Assembly (NCBI RefSeq): GCF_005116455.1
Contig: NZ_SWBP01000002.1
Coordinates: forward strand, 496,001-560,000
Source: Pedobacter cryophilus
GTDB lineage: Bacteria > Bacteroidota > Bacteroidia > Sphingobacteriales > Sphingobacteriaceae
Direction of reading: 5' to 3'
Length of the DNA: 64,000 nucleotides
A program made the position numbers and the translations under genes. Positions 1 to 8,643 of the stretch are shown here, in pieces; the stretch's first letter is position 1, and the number at the start of each line of letters is the position of its first letter. The notes beneath the pieces are model-generated. The model made no database searches and was not told the DNA's origin. It saw only the letters and a program-made list of their open reading frames with translations.

Positions 1-221
1 TCAATGGCAACTCCGGTGGTTGGGTCAGCAATGATATAAACGGTTTGTCCGTCGGCAAGGTTTACATATTTTCCTGATTTTACGATTGGTTTTTCAACCT
101 CTATCATATCATCATCAGACATCATCATGGTGCTATCACCATCGTTGTTTTCTGCAGTTTTATTATTACAAGCTGTAAAAATTACTGCAATCATTGCTAC
201 ACTAAGTATAATCTTTTTCAT
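1..221 (-). CDS. Small lipoprotein, C-terminus outside window
   Basis: The gene starts with ATG at 219-221 and runs off the left edge, so only the first 73 or so residues are visible. They begin MKKIILSVAMIAVIFTAC, a lipoprotein signal ending in a lipobox-like TAC with the acceptor Cys. An acidic, Met/Asp-rich linker follows, then a stretch reading YVNLADGQTVYIIADPTTG. That stretch matches FENLETGEKVFIIKDPETG in the next gene (227-655), so the two are paralogues separated by about 5 bases. The product is probably a surface or periplasmic lipoprotein. No function can be assigned. Confidence 0.75.
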   Translation of the reverse strand, partial: MKKIILSVAMIAVIFTACNNKTAENNDGDSTMMMSDDDMIEVEKPIVKSGKYVNLADGQTVYIIADPTTGVAI

Positions 222-226
222 GTTGT

Positions 227-655
227 TTAATTATTGTATTTAACTTTCTTTTCGTCGCCGTCAATCTTTATTTTCTTTTCATCAGTTTTGATTTTGGTTT
301 CGTCACCATCAACCTTGATTTTTACATCTCCAGAGTTAATATCTACTTCAACATTATCATCAAACTTAGACTCATCTAAAATGTAAGTACCTTCGGAAGT
401 TTTAATTATTGAATTATTCACTACTACTCCAGTTTCGCCATAAATGGTGTCTTTTGTGGTCAAATCCACATAGAATTTAACTGGTTTGTTTGCAATACTG
501 TCCATGGCAAAGCCAGTTTCTGGGTCTTTAATGATAAATACTTTTTCGCCTGTTTCTAGATTTTCAAACTTAGCTTCGGGTTTACCGCAAGAAGCTAAAA
601 TCACAATTGGGCTAATTACTAATGCTGTTTTTAATAATGTTTTTAAATTTCTCAT
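227..655 (-). CDS. Paralogous lipoprotein with charged C-terminal repeats
   Basis: This 142-residue protein has a signal peptide whose lipobox reads ILASC (Cys at about residue 23), so it is probably a lipoprotein. Residues 30-50 contain the FENLETGEKVFIIKDPETGF motif shared with the truncated neighbour at 1-221. The last 35 residues are a degenerate Lys/Asp repeat built on units such as KIKVDGDE, KIKTDEK and KIKIDGDE, alternating charge with beta-prone residues. It lies just upstream of its paralogue with a 5-base gap, so the pair is probably cotranscribed. I do not recognise the family. Confidence 0.75.
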   Translation of the reverse strand: MRNLKTLLKTALVISPIVILASCGKPEAKFENLETGEKVFIIKDPETGFAMDSIANKPVKFYVDLTTKDTIYGETGVVVNNSIIKTSEGTYILDESKFDDNVEVDINSGDVKIKVDGDETKIKTDEKKIKIDGDEKKVKYNN

Positions 656-879
656 TTTAAGTTTTTTTTTGAGGTTTGTGTGATGTTTACAATAAGCAGA
701 CCAATTGCACTTTATAGTGATAAGGCATCTATAGCGGGATATCTTTGAATTTTAGGCCGTCTTAGAAAAGAAACACTTTTATTGTTCTAATTAAAAATTA
801 GAGCAATTTAATTTTGGTTTGTAAAGCTGAGCAGTTCCTTTAGCGTAATTTAATTTGTTTATAAAAGATTATCTTTTTA

Positions 880-1003
880 CTCTGTGTTCTCTGTCTCTCT
901 GTGTTTAAAAAAAAAACCTTGTTAAGGCTCTGAAATACGACAGAATAAAATCTTTTATCTATGATGAAAAATTTTAACCACGGAGGACGCGGAGGCCACA
1001 GAG
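880..1003. repeat. Dispersed inverted-repeat element in a gene-free gap
   Basis: The 656-1141 gap holds no convincing gene. Two arms are roughly complementary: 880-910 (CTCTGTG plus further CTCTGT words and a run of T/A) and 971-1003 (TTTTAACCACGGAGG then CCACAGAG). CTCTGTG at 880-886 pairs exactly with CACAGAG at 997-1003. A related single arm with CTCTGTG and CCGTGGTTTAAA words occurs at 30776-30826. Such CACGGAGG/CACAGAG sequences are scattered widely in Bacteroidota and other genomes. The 73-codon open frame at 840-1061 is an artefact of this repeat. Confidence 0.55.
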
Positions 1004-1089
1004 CTAAATGTTTATAATTTGTGAGATAAAATAATGAGTTCAAAATTATAAAACCTTTCAAATTTCTTTTTTGTTTAAAAAAGGATTAA

Positions 1090-1119
1090 ACAAAAAAAGC
1101 AAGATTTTCATCTTGCTTC
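1090..1119 (-). terminator. Terminator of pruA
   Basis: A perfect 9-bp stem, AAGCAAGAT (1097-1105) and ATCTTGCTT (1110-1118), closes a TTTC loop. On the minus strand it is followed by a T run (the A run at 1092-1098). It lies about 20 bases past the pruA stop. Confidence 0.75.
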
Positions 1120-1141
1120 TAAATGCTTACTTAATTTAAAA

Positions 1142-2776
1142 TTATTCTTGCTCTAAGAAAGGATATCTGTAATCAACTGGTGGTTCAAAGCTTTCTTTGA
1201 TGGTTCTTGGTGATACCCAACGAAGTAAATTAATCATCGAGCCGGCTTTATCATTAGTGCCTGATCCTCTGGCGCCACCAAAAGGTTGTTGACCAACTAC
1301 AGCTCCGGTACATTTATCATTAATATAAAAATTACCTGCGGCATTTCTTAAAGCTACTGATGCTTGTTCTATTGCATATCTATCTTGAGCAAAGATAGCT
1401 CCGGTTAAAGCGTAAATAGAAGTTTCATCAACTAGCTTAAGTGTTTTTTCAAAATCTTTATCATCATAAACATAAATGGTTAAAACTGGCCCAAAAAGTT
1501 CTTCGCACATGGTGGTATATTTGGGTTGGCTGGCTACAATAATGGTAGGCTCAATAAAATAACCTTTAGATTGATCATAATTACCACCGCAAATAATCTC
1601 TGCATCCGCATCATTTTTAGCCTGATCTAAATATTTAGCTAGTTTTTTAAAAGATTTTTCATCAATTACTGCATTTACAAAATTGGCAAAATCTTCTGTT
1701 GGTCCCATTTTAAAAGTAGCAATGTCTGCCAACATCATTTCTTTCATTTGTGGCCATAAAGATTTGGGAATATATGCCCTAGAAGCAGCAGAGCATTTTT
1801 GTCCTTGATATTCAAACGCACCACGAACAATACCCGTAGCTGCGGCTTTATAATCTGCGGAAGCATGAACCAGAATGAAATCTTTCCCGCCAGTTTCTCC
1901 TACAATTCTAGGATAGCTTTTGTACTTATGAATATTGGTTCCTATGGTTTTCCAAATGTGTTGAAAAACAGGAGTAGAGCCAGTAAAATGAATACCTGCA
2001 AAATCTGGATGATTAAAAACTACTTCACCAACTTCTGGTCCATCAGCATAAATTAAATTGATTACGCCATCAGGTACGCCAGCTTCTTTAAAAATTTTCA
2101 TTAATACATTAGCGGCATATACTTGGGTATCTGCTGGTTTCCAAACCACAACATTGCCCATCATGGCGCAAGAAGTAGGTAGGTTTCCCGCAATAGCGGT
2201 AAAATTAAATGGTGTTAAAGCAAAAATAAAACCTTCTAATGGTCTTTGCTCCAATCTATTCCATACGCCACGAGGTGAAACAGGCGGCTGTTGCTTGTAA
2301 ATTTCTTCCATATAACTCACGTTAAATCTCAGAAAATCTATCAATTCACAAGCGGCATCAATCTCGGCTTGAAAAGCATTTTTAGATTGGCCAAGCATGG
2401 TAGCTGCATTTAACTCGTAACGATATTTGCCAGCAACTAAATCGGCAGCTTTTAAAAATATGGCAGCTCTATGTTCCCAAGCTAAGTTTTCCCAATCTTT
2501 TTTGGCAGCTAATGCAGCTTCAATAGCTTTTTCTACATGGCTTTTATCGCCGTAATTAAAATAGCCTAAAATATGCTGATGATCATGAGGAGGGCGAATA
2601 GCAACTTTTTTGTTAGTTGTTACTTCTGCATTTCCAATATACATTGGAATATCTATTTGTTTACTTCGGGCTTCGGCCAGCGCATTTTTAAGTAAAGCTC
2701 TTTCTTTGGTTCCAGGGGCGTAGCTATAAATAGGTTCATTAGTAGGTACAGGGACGTTAAAAAATCCTTTAAGCAT
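1142..2776 (-). CDS. pruA: 1-pyrroline-5-carboxylate dehydrogenase
   Basis: This 544-residue aldehyde dehydrogenase oxidises glutamate gamma-semialdehyde to glutamate with NAD+, the second step of proline catabolism. It shows the signature VGETGGKDF with the general-base Glu near residue 294, and GQKCSAASR with the catalytic Cys near residue 328. The NAD-site ALTPFNFTA segment and a C-terminal GGARGSGTNDKAG stretch are typical of the stand-alone P5C dehydrogenase family, and the length matches it. No proline dehydrogenase domain is fused and no putA-like gene is adjacent. A TAnnTTTG promoter and a strong terminator suggest a single-gene transcript. Confidence 0.95.
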   Translation of the reverse strand: MLKGFFNVPVPTNEPIYSYAPGTKERALLKNALAEARSKQIDIPMYIGNAEVTTNKKVAIRPPHDHQHILGYFNYGDKSHVEKAIEAALAAKKDWENLAWEHRAAIFLKAADLVAGKYRYELNAATMLGQSKNAFQAEIDAACELIDFLRFNVSYMEEIYKQQPPVSPRGVWNRLEQRPLEGFIFALTPFNFTAIAGNLPTSCAMMGNVVVWKPADTQVYAANVLMKIFKEAGVPDGVINLIYADGPEVGEVVFNHPDFAGIHFTGSTPVFQHIWKTIGTNIHKYKSYPRIVGETGGKDFILVHASADYKAAATGIVRGAFEYQGQKCSAASRAYIPKSLWPQMKEMMLADIATFKMGPTEDFANFVNAVIDEKSFKKLAKYLDQAKNDADAEIICGGNYDQSKGYFIEPTIIVASQPKYTTMCEELFGPVLTIYVYDDKDFEKTLKLVDETSIYALTGAIFAQDRYAIEQASVALRNAAGNFYINDKCTGAVVGQQPFGGARGSGTNDKAGSMINLLRWVSPRTIKESFEPPVDYRYPFLEQE

Positions 2777-2800
2777 AGATATTTAATTTATGGTTTGTAG

Positions 2801-2808
2801 CAAATATA
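2801..2808 (-). promoter_or_regulatory. -7 element upstream of pruA
   Basis: TATATTTG on the minus strand matches the Bacteroidota TAnnTTTG consensus, 24 bases before the pruA ATG. No clear -33 TTG was seen. Confidence 0.5.
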
Positions 2809-2953
2809 AGGTTTTATGTTTTAAACGATTTCTTTAAAAGAGTATCAATTTAGTGATGGAATTTTTTTAAACAATTTTTATAGAGAGGTGTAAATTTGAG
2901 GTAAACACAATGTTATATATCTGTTACAGGCTTTTCATTTGTTAACGAAAACC

Positions 2954-2961
2954 TATATTTG
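2954..2961 (+). promoter_or_regulatory. -7 element upstream of S1/P1 nuclease
   Basis: TATATTTG matches TAnnTTTG, 18 bases before the ATG at 2980. Confidence 0.5.
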
Positions 2962-2979
2962 ACCAATAAATTTTAAACT

Positions 2980-3762
2980 ATGCAGATTAAAAAAATTATT
3001 CCTTTTGCTTTTGTTATTGTGGCTTTATCCTTAGTTTCTTGGGGTGTAGTTGCGCATAGATCAATTGGTAAAATTGCCGAAAACCATTTAACTCCTAGAG
3101 CAAAAATTGCAGTCACCAATTTATTAGGTGCAGAGACCATGCCTTTGGTAAGTACTTATGCAGATGATGTAAGATCTGCAAAGGAATTTTCTTACACAGC
3201 GCCATGGCATTATGTAAATTTAAAGCAAGGTTTAAATTACGAGCAATATGTGGAAGCTTTAAAGGCTGATACCGGTGCAAATGTTTATAATGCTTTGCTA
3301 AAAATGGAGAAGCAATTAAGAGATAAAAATAGTTCAAAAGCTGACCAAGTTTTTGCGTTGAAATTTATTATTCACTTAGTTGGAGATTTACACCAGCCTT
3401 TTCATGTTGGAAGAGGTGAGGATAAAGGCGGGAATGATATTAAAGTGAAATTTAGAGGTAGAGACACTAATATGCATTCACTTTGGGATAGTGGTTTAGT
3501 AGAATACAATGGCTTTAGTTTTACAGAAATGGCTACTGCGTTTGATAACGTTAGCGATGATAAAATTAAAAAATGGCAAAGTGATGAGGTAACCGTTTGG
3601 TTATTTGAATCATACCAAATTGCTACTAAATTATACGCTGAAGCTGAAGAAAGTTCTGATTTTGATTATACCTATTATCCAAATCATTCAGAAATTTATA
3701 AAGAAAGAATGCAGAAGGCTGGGATTAGATTAGCTGGCTTTTTGAATAAGATTTATCAGTAA
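2980..3762 (+). CDS. S1/P1-family exported nuclease
   Basis: This 260-residue protein belongs to the zinc-dependent S1/P1 nucleases, which cleave single-stranded DNA or RNA outside the cytoplasm. The signal peptide ends at about residue 20, so Trp21 (in SWGVVAHRSIG) becomes the mature N-terminus; in this family that Trp and the nearby His are zinc ligands. The other ligand segments are present: HYVNL, HLVGDLHQPFHVG and HSLWDSGL. Length fits the family. It probably helps scavenge nucleotides or phosphate, which is inference from the family. It stands alone between its own promoter motif and a bidirectional terminator. Confidence 0.93.
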   Translation: MQIKKIIPFAFVIVALSLVSWGVVAHRSIGKIAENHLTPRAKIAVTNLLGAETMPLVSTYADDVRSAKEFSYTAPWHYVNLKQGLNYEQYVEALKADTGANVYNALLKMEKQLRDKNSSKADQVFALKFIIHLVGDLHQPFHVGRGEDKGGNDIKVKFRGRDTNMHSLWDSGLVEYNGFSFTEMATAFDNVSDDKIKKWQSDEVTVWLFESYQIATKLYAEAEESSDFDYTYYPNHSEIYKERMQKAGIRLAGFLNKIYQ

Positions 3763-3781
3763 AAAATAATTTTACTAGAGT

Positions 3782-3816
3782 AAAAAAACACAGGATTAAT
3801 AGTTCTGTGTTTTTTA
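3782..3816. terminator. Bidirectional terminator
   Basis: The 11-bp stem AAAAAACACAG (3783-3793) and CTGTGTTTTTT (3805-3815) sits between the convergent nuclease and methyltransferase genes, with A and T runs serving both directions. Confidence 0.8.
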
Positions 3817-4545
3817 TTTTATATGCTTTTCATAAGCCAAAAAGTGTTGTATTGGTAAAAAATCTTCTCGTTTATAAAGCTTAAACCCATTGGCTTCCAT
3901 CTCTTTACTTACTTGTTTTACACTCATTTTATGTAATTCTTTAATGGCAATAGTTGGGTCTTCGGCTCGGTATTCTAACAGTAAAATTTTTCCATCAGGT
4001 TTTAAAGCTTTGGCTAAGGCCGATAACATTTCTTTCGGATAAGCCAACTCGTGGTAAACATCAACCATTATCGCTAAGTCTATAGAATTTGCAGGTAGAT
4101 TTGGATTTTGCTCATTTCCTTTAACCACCTCAACATTTTTAATGTGTTTTTCTAATTGATTTCGCTTTAAAAGCTTAATAAACTCATCCTGAATTTCAAC
4201 AGCATAAACTTTTCCTTCAGCAACTTTTTGCGCTATTCTAAAAGTATAATAACCGCTTCCTGCGCCAATATCAGCAACAATGCTTTTACTATTTATAGGA
4301 AGTTTACTTATTGCCAAACTGGTATTTTCTTCTTCATTTCTATTGTTACGTTCTAACCAATCAGCACCAGCTGCATCCATTGTAAAAGATATTTCTCTGC
4401 CCTTATAAATTTTTCCAATGCCATCTCTACTGGGTGTTTGATATTGATAAATGCTATCTTTTTTGGCAGTTGACTTGTTTTTTGTGGTTTGAGTACAAGC
4501 AACCTGAGAAATCAATAGCAAAACAAGAGTGAGTATTTTTATCAT
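3814..4545 (-). CDS. Class I SAM methyltransferase with an export signal
   Basis: This 243-residue protein has a Rossmann methyltransferase domain from about residue 60. Motif I reads VADIGAGSGYYTFRIA, an acidic strand-2 end follows in VYAVEIQDE, and NSIDLAIMVDVYHEL matches motif IV. The oddity is the N-terminus: MIKILTLVLLLISQVACTQ looks like a lipoprotein or secretory signal, which would place the enzyme in the periplasm where SAM is not expected. The lipobox is not ideal (Gln at -3). A later cytoplasmic start is possible, but no obvious one precedes motif I closely. Substrate unknown. Confidence 0.8.
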   Translation of the reverse strand: MIKILTLVLLLISQVACTQTTKNKSTAKKDSIYQYQTPSRDGIGKIYKGREISFTMDAAGADWLERNNRNEEENTSLAISKLPINSKSIVADIGAGSGYYTFRIAQKVAEGKVYAVEIQDEFIKLLKRNQLEKHIKNVEVVKGNEQNPNLPANSIDLAIMVDVYHELAYPKEMLSALAKALKPDGKILLLEYRAEDPTIAIKELHKMSVKQVSKEMEANGFKLYKREDFLPIQHFLAYEKHIK

Positions 4546-4635
4546 TTTTAAAATAATTTATCTTCAACGTAAAGAATAGAAAGCGAATGAAAATTGTTTT
4601 TATTACCTAATCTTTATTTGCCATTTGCTTTTAAC

Positions 4636-4643
4636 TAAATTTG
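4636..4643 (+). promoter_or_regulatory. -7 element upstream of lpxK
   Basis: TAAATTTG fits TAnnTTTG, 29 bases before the lpxK ATG. It would drive lpxK-punA-porin. Confidence 0.5.
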
Positions 4644-4672
4644 CTTCATAAAAAACAACAGCTATCAATTAA

Positions 4673-5737
4673 ATGCATAAACTCCGTTACTTATTATTCC
4701 CCTTTTCTTTGCTGTACGGAGCGGTTATTTTTATTAGGAATAAATTTTACGATTGGGGCTTTTTTAAATCTACCTCTTTTCAAATCCCAATTATTTCTGT
4801 CGGTAATTTAGAAGTAGGGGGGTCTGGCAAAACGCCTATGGTAGAATATATTCTTCATTTACTTCAAAAAGATTATAAAACAGCGACTTTAAGCCGAGGT
4901 TATGGGCGTAAAACTAAAGGTTTTAGATGGGTTAAACCCGATGATGAAGCCTTAAATACAGGTGATGAACCTTTGCAAATCAAACAAAATTTTTTGGAAG
5001 TTGGGGTTGCAGTTTGTGAAAACAGGGTAGCCGGGATCAATGAAATTCAGAAGGAATATCAATTAATTTTAATGGATGATGCTTACCAACACAGGGCAGT
5101 AAAACCTGGGTTAAGTATTCTTTTGTTTGATTACCATCAGCTGCAAAAGCCAAAATTATTTTTACCTGCAGGGAATTATAGAGAGCCTTTTAGTGGGAGA
5201 AACCGAGCCGACATTTTAATAATCACCAAAACTCCAAATGGTATTTTATCTGCCGAAAGGCAAAATATAAAGGATTCTTTAAAGCCTTTTTTGCATCAAA
5301 AAGTATTTTTTTCTGGGATCAGTTATCATCCTCAATTACAAGCAGTTTTTAGTGATGCCACTTTAGAGGTAAGCAACATTAGCAAACAAACCGGAGTATT
5401 ATTGTTAACCGGGATTGCTAAAACTCAGCCTTTAGTGTCGGCTTTAGCGCAATACAGCTCACTTATTTTTCATCATGCTTATCCAGATCATCATCAGTTT
5501 AGCCAAAAAAATATGCTTAAACTTGTAAGCGATTTTAAGCAGATGCCGCAGCGTGATAAAATTATCGTCACAACACAAAAAGATGCTGTACGTTTAAGGT
5601 CAGCCGAGTTTCAAAAAATACTGGCAGGTTTACCCATCTTCGAATGGAAAATTACCGTAAGTTTTGATGAAAATGAAAAAACAGAATTCGATCATTTAAT
5701 TACAAAATATGCTCAATCACATCAGAGAATCAATTGA
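4673..5737 (+). CDS. lpxK: Tetraacyldisaccharide 4'-kinase
   Basis: LpxK phosphorylates the 4' position of the lipid A disaccharide at the inner membrane. The 354-residue protein has an N-terminal hydrophobic helix (about residues 5-22), then SVGNLEVGGSGKTPMVEY with the Walker A GGSGKT at 49-54. Further family segments are LSRGYGRKTKG, GDEPL and LMDDAYQHR. Length matches the family. The next gene begins inside its last 29 bases, which suggests translational coupling with the purine nucleoside phosphorylase. Confidence 0.95.
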   Translation: MHKLRYLLFPFSLLYGAVIFIRNKFYDWGFFKSTSFQIPIISVGNLEVGGSGKTPMVEYILHLLQKDYKTATLSRGYGRKTKGFRWVKPDDEALNTGDEPLQIKQNFLEVGVAVCENRVAGINEIQKEYQLILMDDAYQHRAVKPGLSILLFDYHQLQKPKLFLPAGNYREPFSGRNRADILIITKTPNGILSAERQNIKDSLKPFLHQKVFFSGISYHPQLQAVFSDATLEVSNISKQTGVLLLTGIAKTQPLVSALAQYSSLIFHHAYPDHHQFSQKNMLKLVSDFKQMPQRDKIIVTTQKDAVRLRSAEFQKILAGLPIFEWKITVSFDENEKTEFDHLITKYAQSHQRIN

Positions 5738-6524
5738 TTACATTAAACATAGAATAGGAGATTTTAACCCCGAGATTGGAATTATTTTAGGAACCGGCTT
5801 AGGTGGCTTAGTAAATGAGATAAAAATAGAGCATCAATTGATGTATTCTAATATTCCCAATTTCCCAATTTCTACCTTAGAATTTCACTCGGGTAAATTA
5901 ATTTTTGGTACGCTTTCTGGTAAAAAAGTAGTGGCTATGCAAGGCCGATTACACTTTTACGAAGGTTATAATATGAAGCAAATTACTTTTCCGGTAAGGG
6001 TTTTAAAAATGTTAGGCATCCAAACTTTATTTGTTTCTAACGCCAGCGGAGCTTTAAATCCCGATTTTAGAAAAGGAGATTTAATGGTGATTGAAGATCA
6101 TATTAATTTACAACCTGATAATCCTTTAATTGGAACCAATTTTGAGGAATTTGGTCCGCGTTTTCCTGATATGAGCGCACCTTATCAAAAAGAACTGATA
6201 GATAAAGCGTTAAGCATCGCCAAAGAAAAAAATATTACTTGCCACAAAGGGGTATATGTATCGGTAACGGGGCCAAATTTAGAAACCAAAGCCGAGTATA
6301 AATTTCTAAGAATTATTGGTGCAGATGCTGTTGGAATGAGTACAGTACCTGAAGTTATTGTAGCAAACCATATGGGGTTACCTGTTTTTGCCATTTCGGT
6401 ATTAACTGATGAAGGTTTCCCTGAGACTTTAAAGGCGGTTTCGGTTGAAGAAATAATTAAAATAGCGATGGAAGCCGAGCCAAAAATGACAGCCGTTTTA
6501 AAAGAGCTTATTTTACAACTATAA
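5709..6524 (+). CDS. punA: Purine nucleoside phosphorylase (trimeric type)
   Basis: This 271-residue enzyme cleaves purine nucleosides with phosphate to give the base and ribose 1-phosphate, for purine salvage. It carries GIILGTGLGGLV near residue 25, a phosphate-site MQGRLHFYEGY segment, VSNASGALNPDFRKGDLMVI and VTGPNLETKAEY, all typical of the 30-kDa trimeric class. The ATG at 5709 lies within the end of lpxK (29-base overlap), and the start gives a family-length N-terminus. The pairing with lpxK looks like packing rather than shared function. Confidence 0.94.
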   Translation: MLNHIRESIDYIKHRIGDFNPEIGIILGTGLGGLVNEIKIEHQLMYSNIPNFPISTLEFHSGKLIFGTLSGKKVVAMQGRLHFYEGYNMKQITFPVRVLKMLGIQTLFVSNASGALNPDFRKGDLMVIEDHINLQPDNPLIGTNFEEFGPRFPDMSAPYQKELIDKALSIAKEKNITCHKGVYVSVTGPNLETKAEYKFLRIIGADAVGMSTVPEVIVANHMGLPVFAISVLTDEGFPETLKAVSVEEIIKIAMEAEPKMTAVLKELILQL

Positions 6525-6526
6525 CA

Positions 6527-8545
6527 TTGAAAAAGCTTTCTCTATTTATTCTATTTATTTTCTTTTTTGGACTTTCTTACGCCCAAATTTTACCGGGTAG
6601 GCAATTTCCAGAAAGACCTACTTCTACAAATCCAAATACTAACGGTAATGTAGAAAACATAGATTCGCTTAGAGAGCAGTTAGATGCAAAAAGAGATTCC
6701 ATTGTTTATACTGCTAAATTTATAAAATTTACCAAAGAAGAATTTTTAAGAGACAGCACTCGTATTTTTCCTTTAGATACTAATATTCAAAACTTTCATC
6801 GCAATAAAATTATTGATGACCCTGAAAATCCTACCATAAATTTAGGTTTAAACGGAATGTCTTACAGAGATTTATTGTTTAATCCGGCTAAAACCATAGG
6901 TTTTGATGCTGGCTATCATTATTATGATAGGTATTTGATAAAGCCTGAAGATGTGATGTATTATCAGGCTAAATCGCCTTATACAGAACTTTACTATGTT
7001 ACGCCTGCTTTTGGTAGGTTAACAGAGCAAATGTTTAGAGTGGTACACTCGCAAAATGTAAAACCCAATTGGAATATTGGAGGTAGTTTTGCTAAAATGG
7101 GCTCTCGTTCTTTTTATGGTTCACCTGCTAAAAAAGCTGATGCCTTAGCTGTAAATCACCTTAATGCATCATTATGGAGCTGGTATAATTCAAAAAACAA
7201 AAGATATACGATGCTGCTTAACGGCACTTTTAACAATTTAAAAGGATATGAAAATGGTTCTATTTACAACGATTCTGTTTTTACACAACCCACTAACATA
7301 GATCCCGAGTTTGAAGATGCCAGATTAAATACCGCCAAACATAACTGGAGAAATAATAGCTTTTATATCAAACAATTTTACAACATAGGCAAGCAAAAAA
7401 GCATAGATAGCAACGCCGTAGTTTTACCCACACAAAGAGTGAGTTATAAATTGTTGTACAACACTCAAAAGTTTTATTTTACCAATGATGGGTATGATAA
7501 TAGTGAATTATTAAAAAACTACTATATCTATCAAGATTCATCAAAAACGTCTGATTCTACTCAAATTACACACCTGCAAAACGAGTTTTCTTACAGCTTT
7601 TATTTACGTGGCAAAAGCCTTTCTTTTTTAAGAAATGAGCTTAAAGTAAACGTAGGAATACAGCATGATTACTATAAATATCAGCAATATACATACGATA
7701 CTAATTTTCAAAACATCACCCTAAACGGTAATGCCGATTATGGTTTTAGTGATAAAGCCAGCTTAAATTTAAAGGTTCAGCAAATTATTCAAGGTAGAAA
7801 TTTTGGAGATTTTTTGTACGAAGCGCAATCAGAAATTAAACTAGGCAATAAAGTGGGGAGTGTGGTATTAGATGCGTATTCGCAAAACCAAAGTCCGGCT
7901 TTGGTTTATGAACGCCAGTTGAGTAACCATTACCAATGGAATGCCAGTTTTCAAAAAACTAAGACTCAGCATTTAGGTTTTTCTTATTTAAACCCCAAAT
8001 ACTTTTTTAAGGCTAAGGCCGAGTATTTTTTAATTTCTAATCATCTTTATTTTGACCAAGGTGCAAATGGAGATGCCATTCCAGCTCAGTTTGCCAGCAA
8101 TATTAATCTCTTAAAACTGAGCGTGAGAAAGGATTTTAAATTTGGGAAGTTTAATTTTGAGAACTATTTAGTTTACCAAAAAACAGATTTTGAGAGCGTA
8201 TTAAGAACGCCTGAAGTTTATACTTTTCATAGTTTATATTTCAAAAACACCTTTTTTAAAGTTTTAAAAACAGAAATGGGTGTAGATTTAAAATACTTTA
8301 GCAAATATACCGCACCATCTTATGCGCCAGCCATTGGTCAGTTTTACAATGCCGGCAACTTACGTTTTGATACTTACCCCATTGTAGATGTTTGGATAAG
8401 AACCAATTGGAAAAGAGCTAACCTGTTTTTAAAGTATGATTATGCCAACCAAGGTTTGTTTTCTACCGGTTATTATACTGTAAATAAGTACCCAATGCCT
8501 TATGCTTTAGCAAAATTTGGAGTAAGCTGGCGTTTTTACGATTAG
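6527..8545 (+). CDS. Putative Bacteroidetes porin
   Basis: A 672-residue outer-membrane protein. The TTG start at 6527 follows the punA stop by two bases and gives a clean signal peptide, MKKLSLFILFIFFFGLSYAQ. After a Pro/Asn-rich linker, the rest alternates aromatic and polar residues as in beta-strands, with many Tyr/Phe/Asn. It ends in FGVSWRFYD, with an aromatic near the C-terminus as outer-membrane barrels have. Sequence style and length match the 'putative porin' family of Bacteroidetes. It is probably a large beta-barrel; the substrate is unknown. Confidence 0.85.
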   Translation: MKKLSLFILFIFFFGLSYAQILPGRQFPERPTSTNPNTNGNVENIDSLREQLDAKRDSIVYTAKFIKFTKEEFLRDSTRIFPLDTNIQNFHRNKIIDDPENPTINLGLNGMSYRDLLFNPAKTIGFDAGYHYYDRYLIKPEDVMYYQAKSPYTELYYVTPAFGRLTEQMFRVVHSQNVKPNWNIGGSFAKMGSRSFYGSPAKKADALAVNHLNASLWSWYNSKNKRYTMLLNGTFNNLKGYENGSIYNDSVFTQPTNIDPEFEDARLNTAKHNWRNNSFYIKQFYNIGKQKSIDSNAVVLPTQRVSYKLLYNTQKFYFTNDGYDNSELLKNYYIYQDSSKTSDSTQITHLQNEFSYSFYLRGKSLSFLRNELKVNVGIQHDYYKYQQYTYDTNFQNITLNGNADYGFSDKASLNLKVQQIIQGRNFGDFLYEAQSEIKLGNKVGSVVLDAYSQNQSPALVYERQLSNHYQWNASFQKTKTQHLGFSYLNPKYFFKAKAEYFLISNHLYFDQGANGDAIPAQFASNINLLKLSVRKDFKFGKFNFENYLVYQKTDFESVLRTPEVYTFHSLYFKNTFFKVLKTEMGVDLKYFSKYTAPSYAPAIGQFYNAGNLRFDTYPIVDVWIRTNWKRANLFLKYDYANQGLFSTGYYTVNKYPMPYALAKFGVSWRFYD

Positions 8546-8548
8546 GTT

Positions 8549-8640
8549 TTTTGGGCGTTCGAGCAGGCTTTACGTTCATACGCCTTCAAGGCCTTAAGCT
8601 TTTGGCCGGTATCCACTTCAATCCTTAACGCAGTAAAAAG
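8549..8640. repeat. GC-rich intergenic repeat-like element
   Basis: The gap after the porin is markedly richer in G and C than its neighbours. It is bounded by GGGCGTT near 8552 and TTAACGC near 8623, whose GCGTT and AACGC ends are complementary. Inside is a small hairpin with GGCC arms around TTAAGCTTTT. It looks like a dispersed structured repeat, but only one copy is in the window. Confidence 0.35.
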
Positions 8641-8643
8641 CCA

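Noticed and set aside
840-1061. A 73-codon open frame on the minus strand
   Set aside because: It lies wholly within the CACGGAGG/CACAGAG repeat, with low-complexity composition and no plausible protein features.
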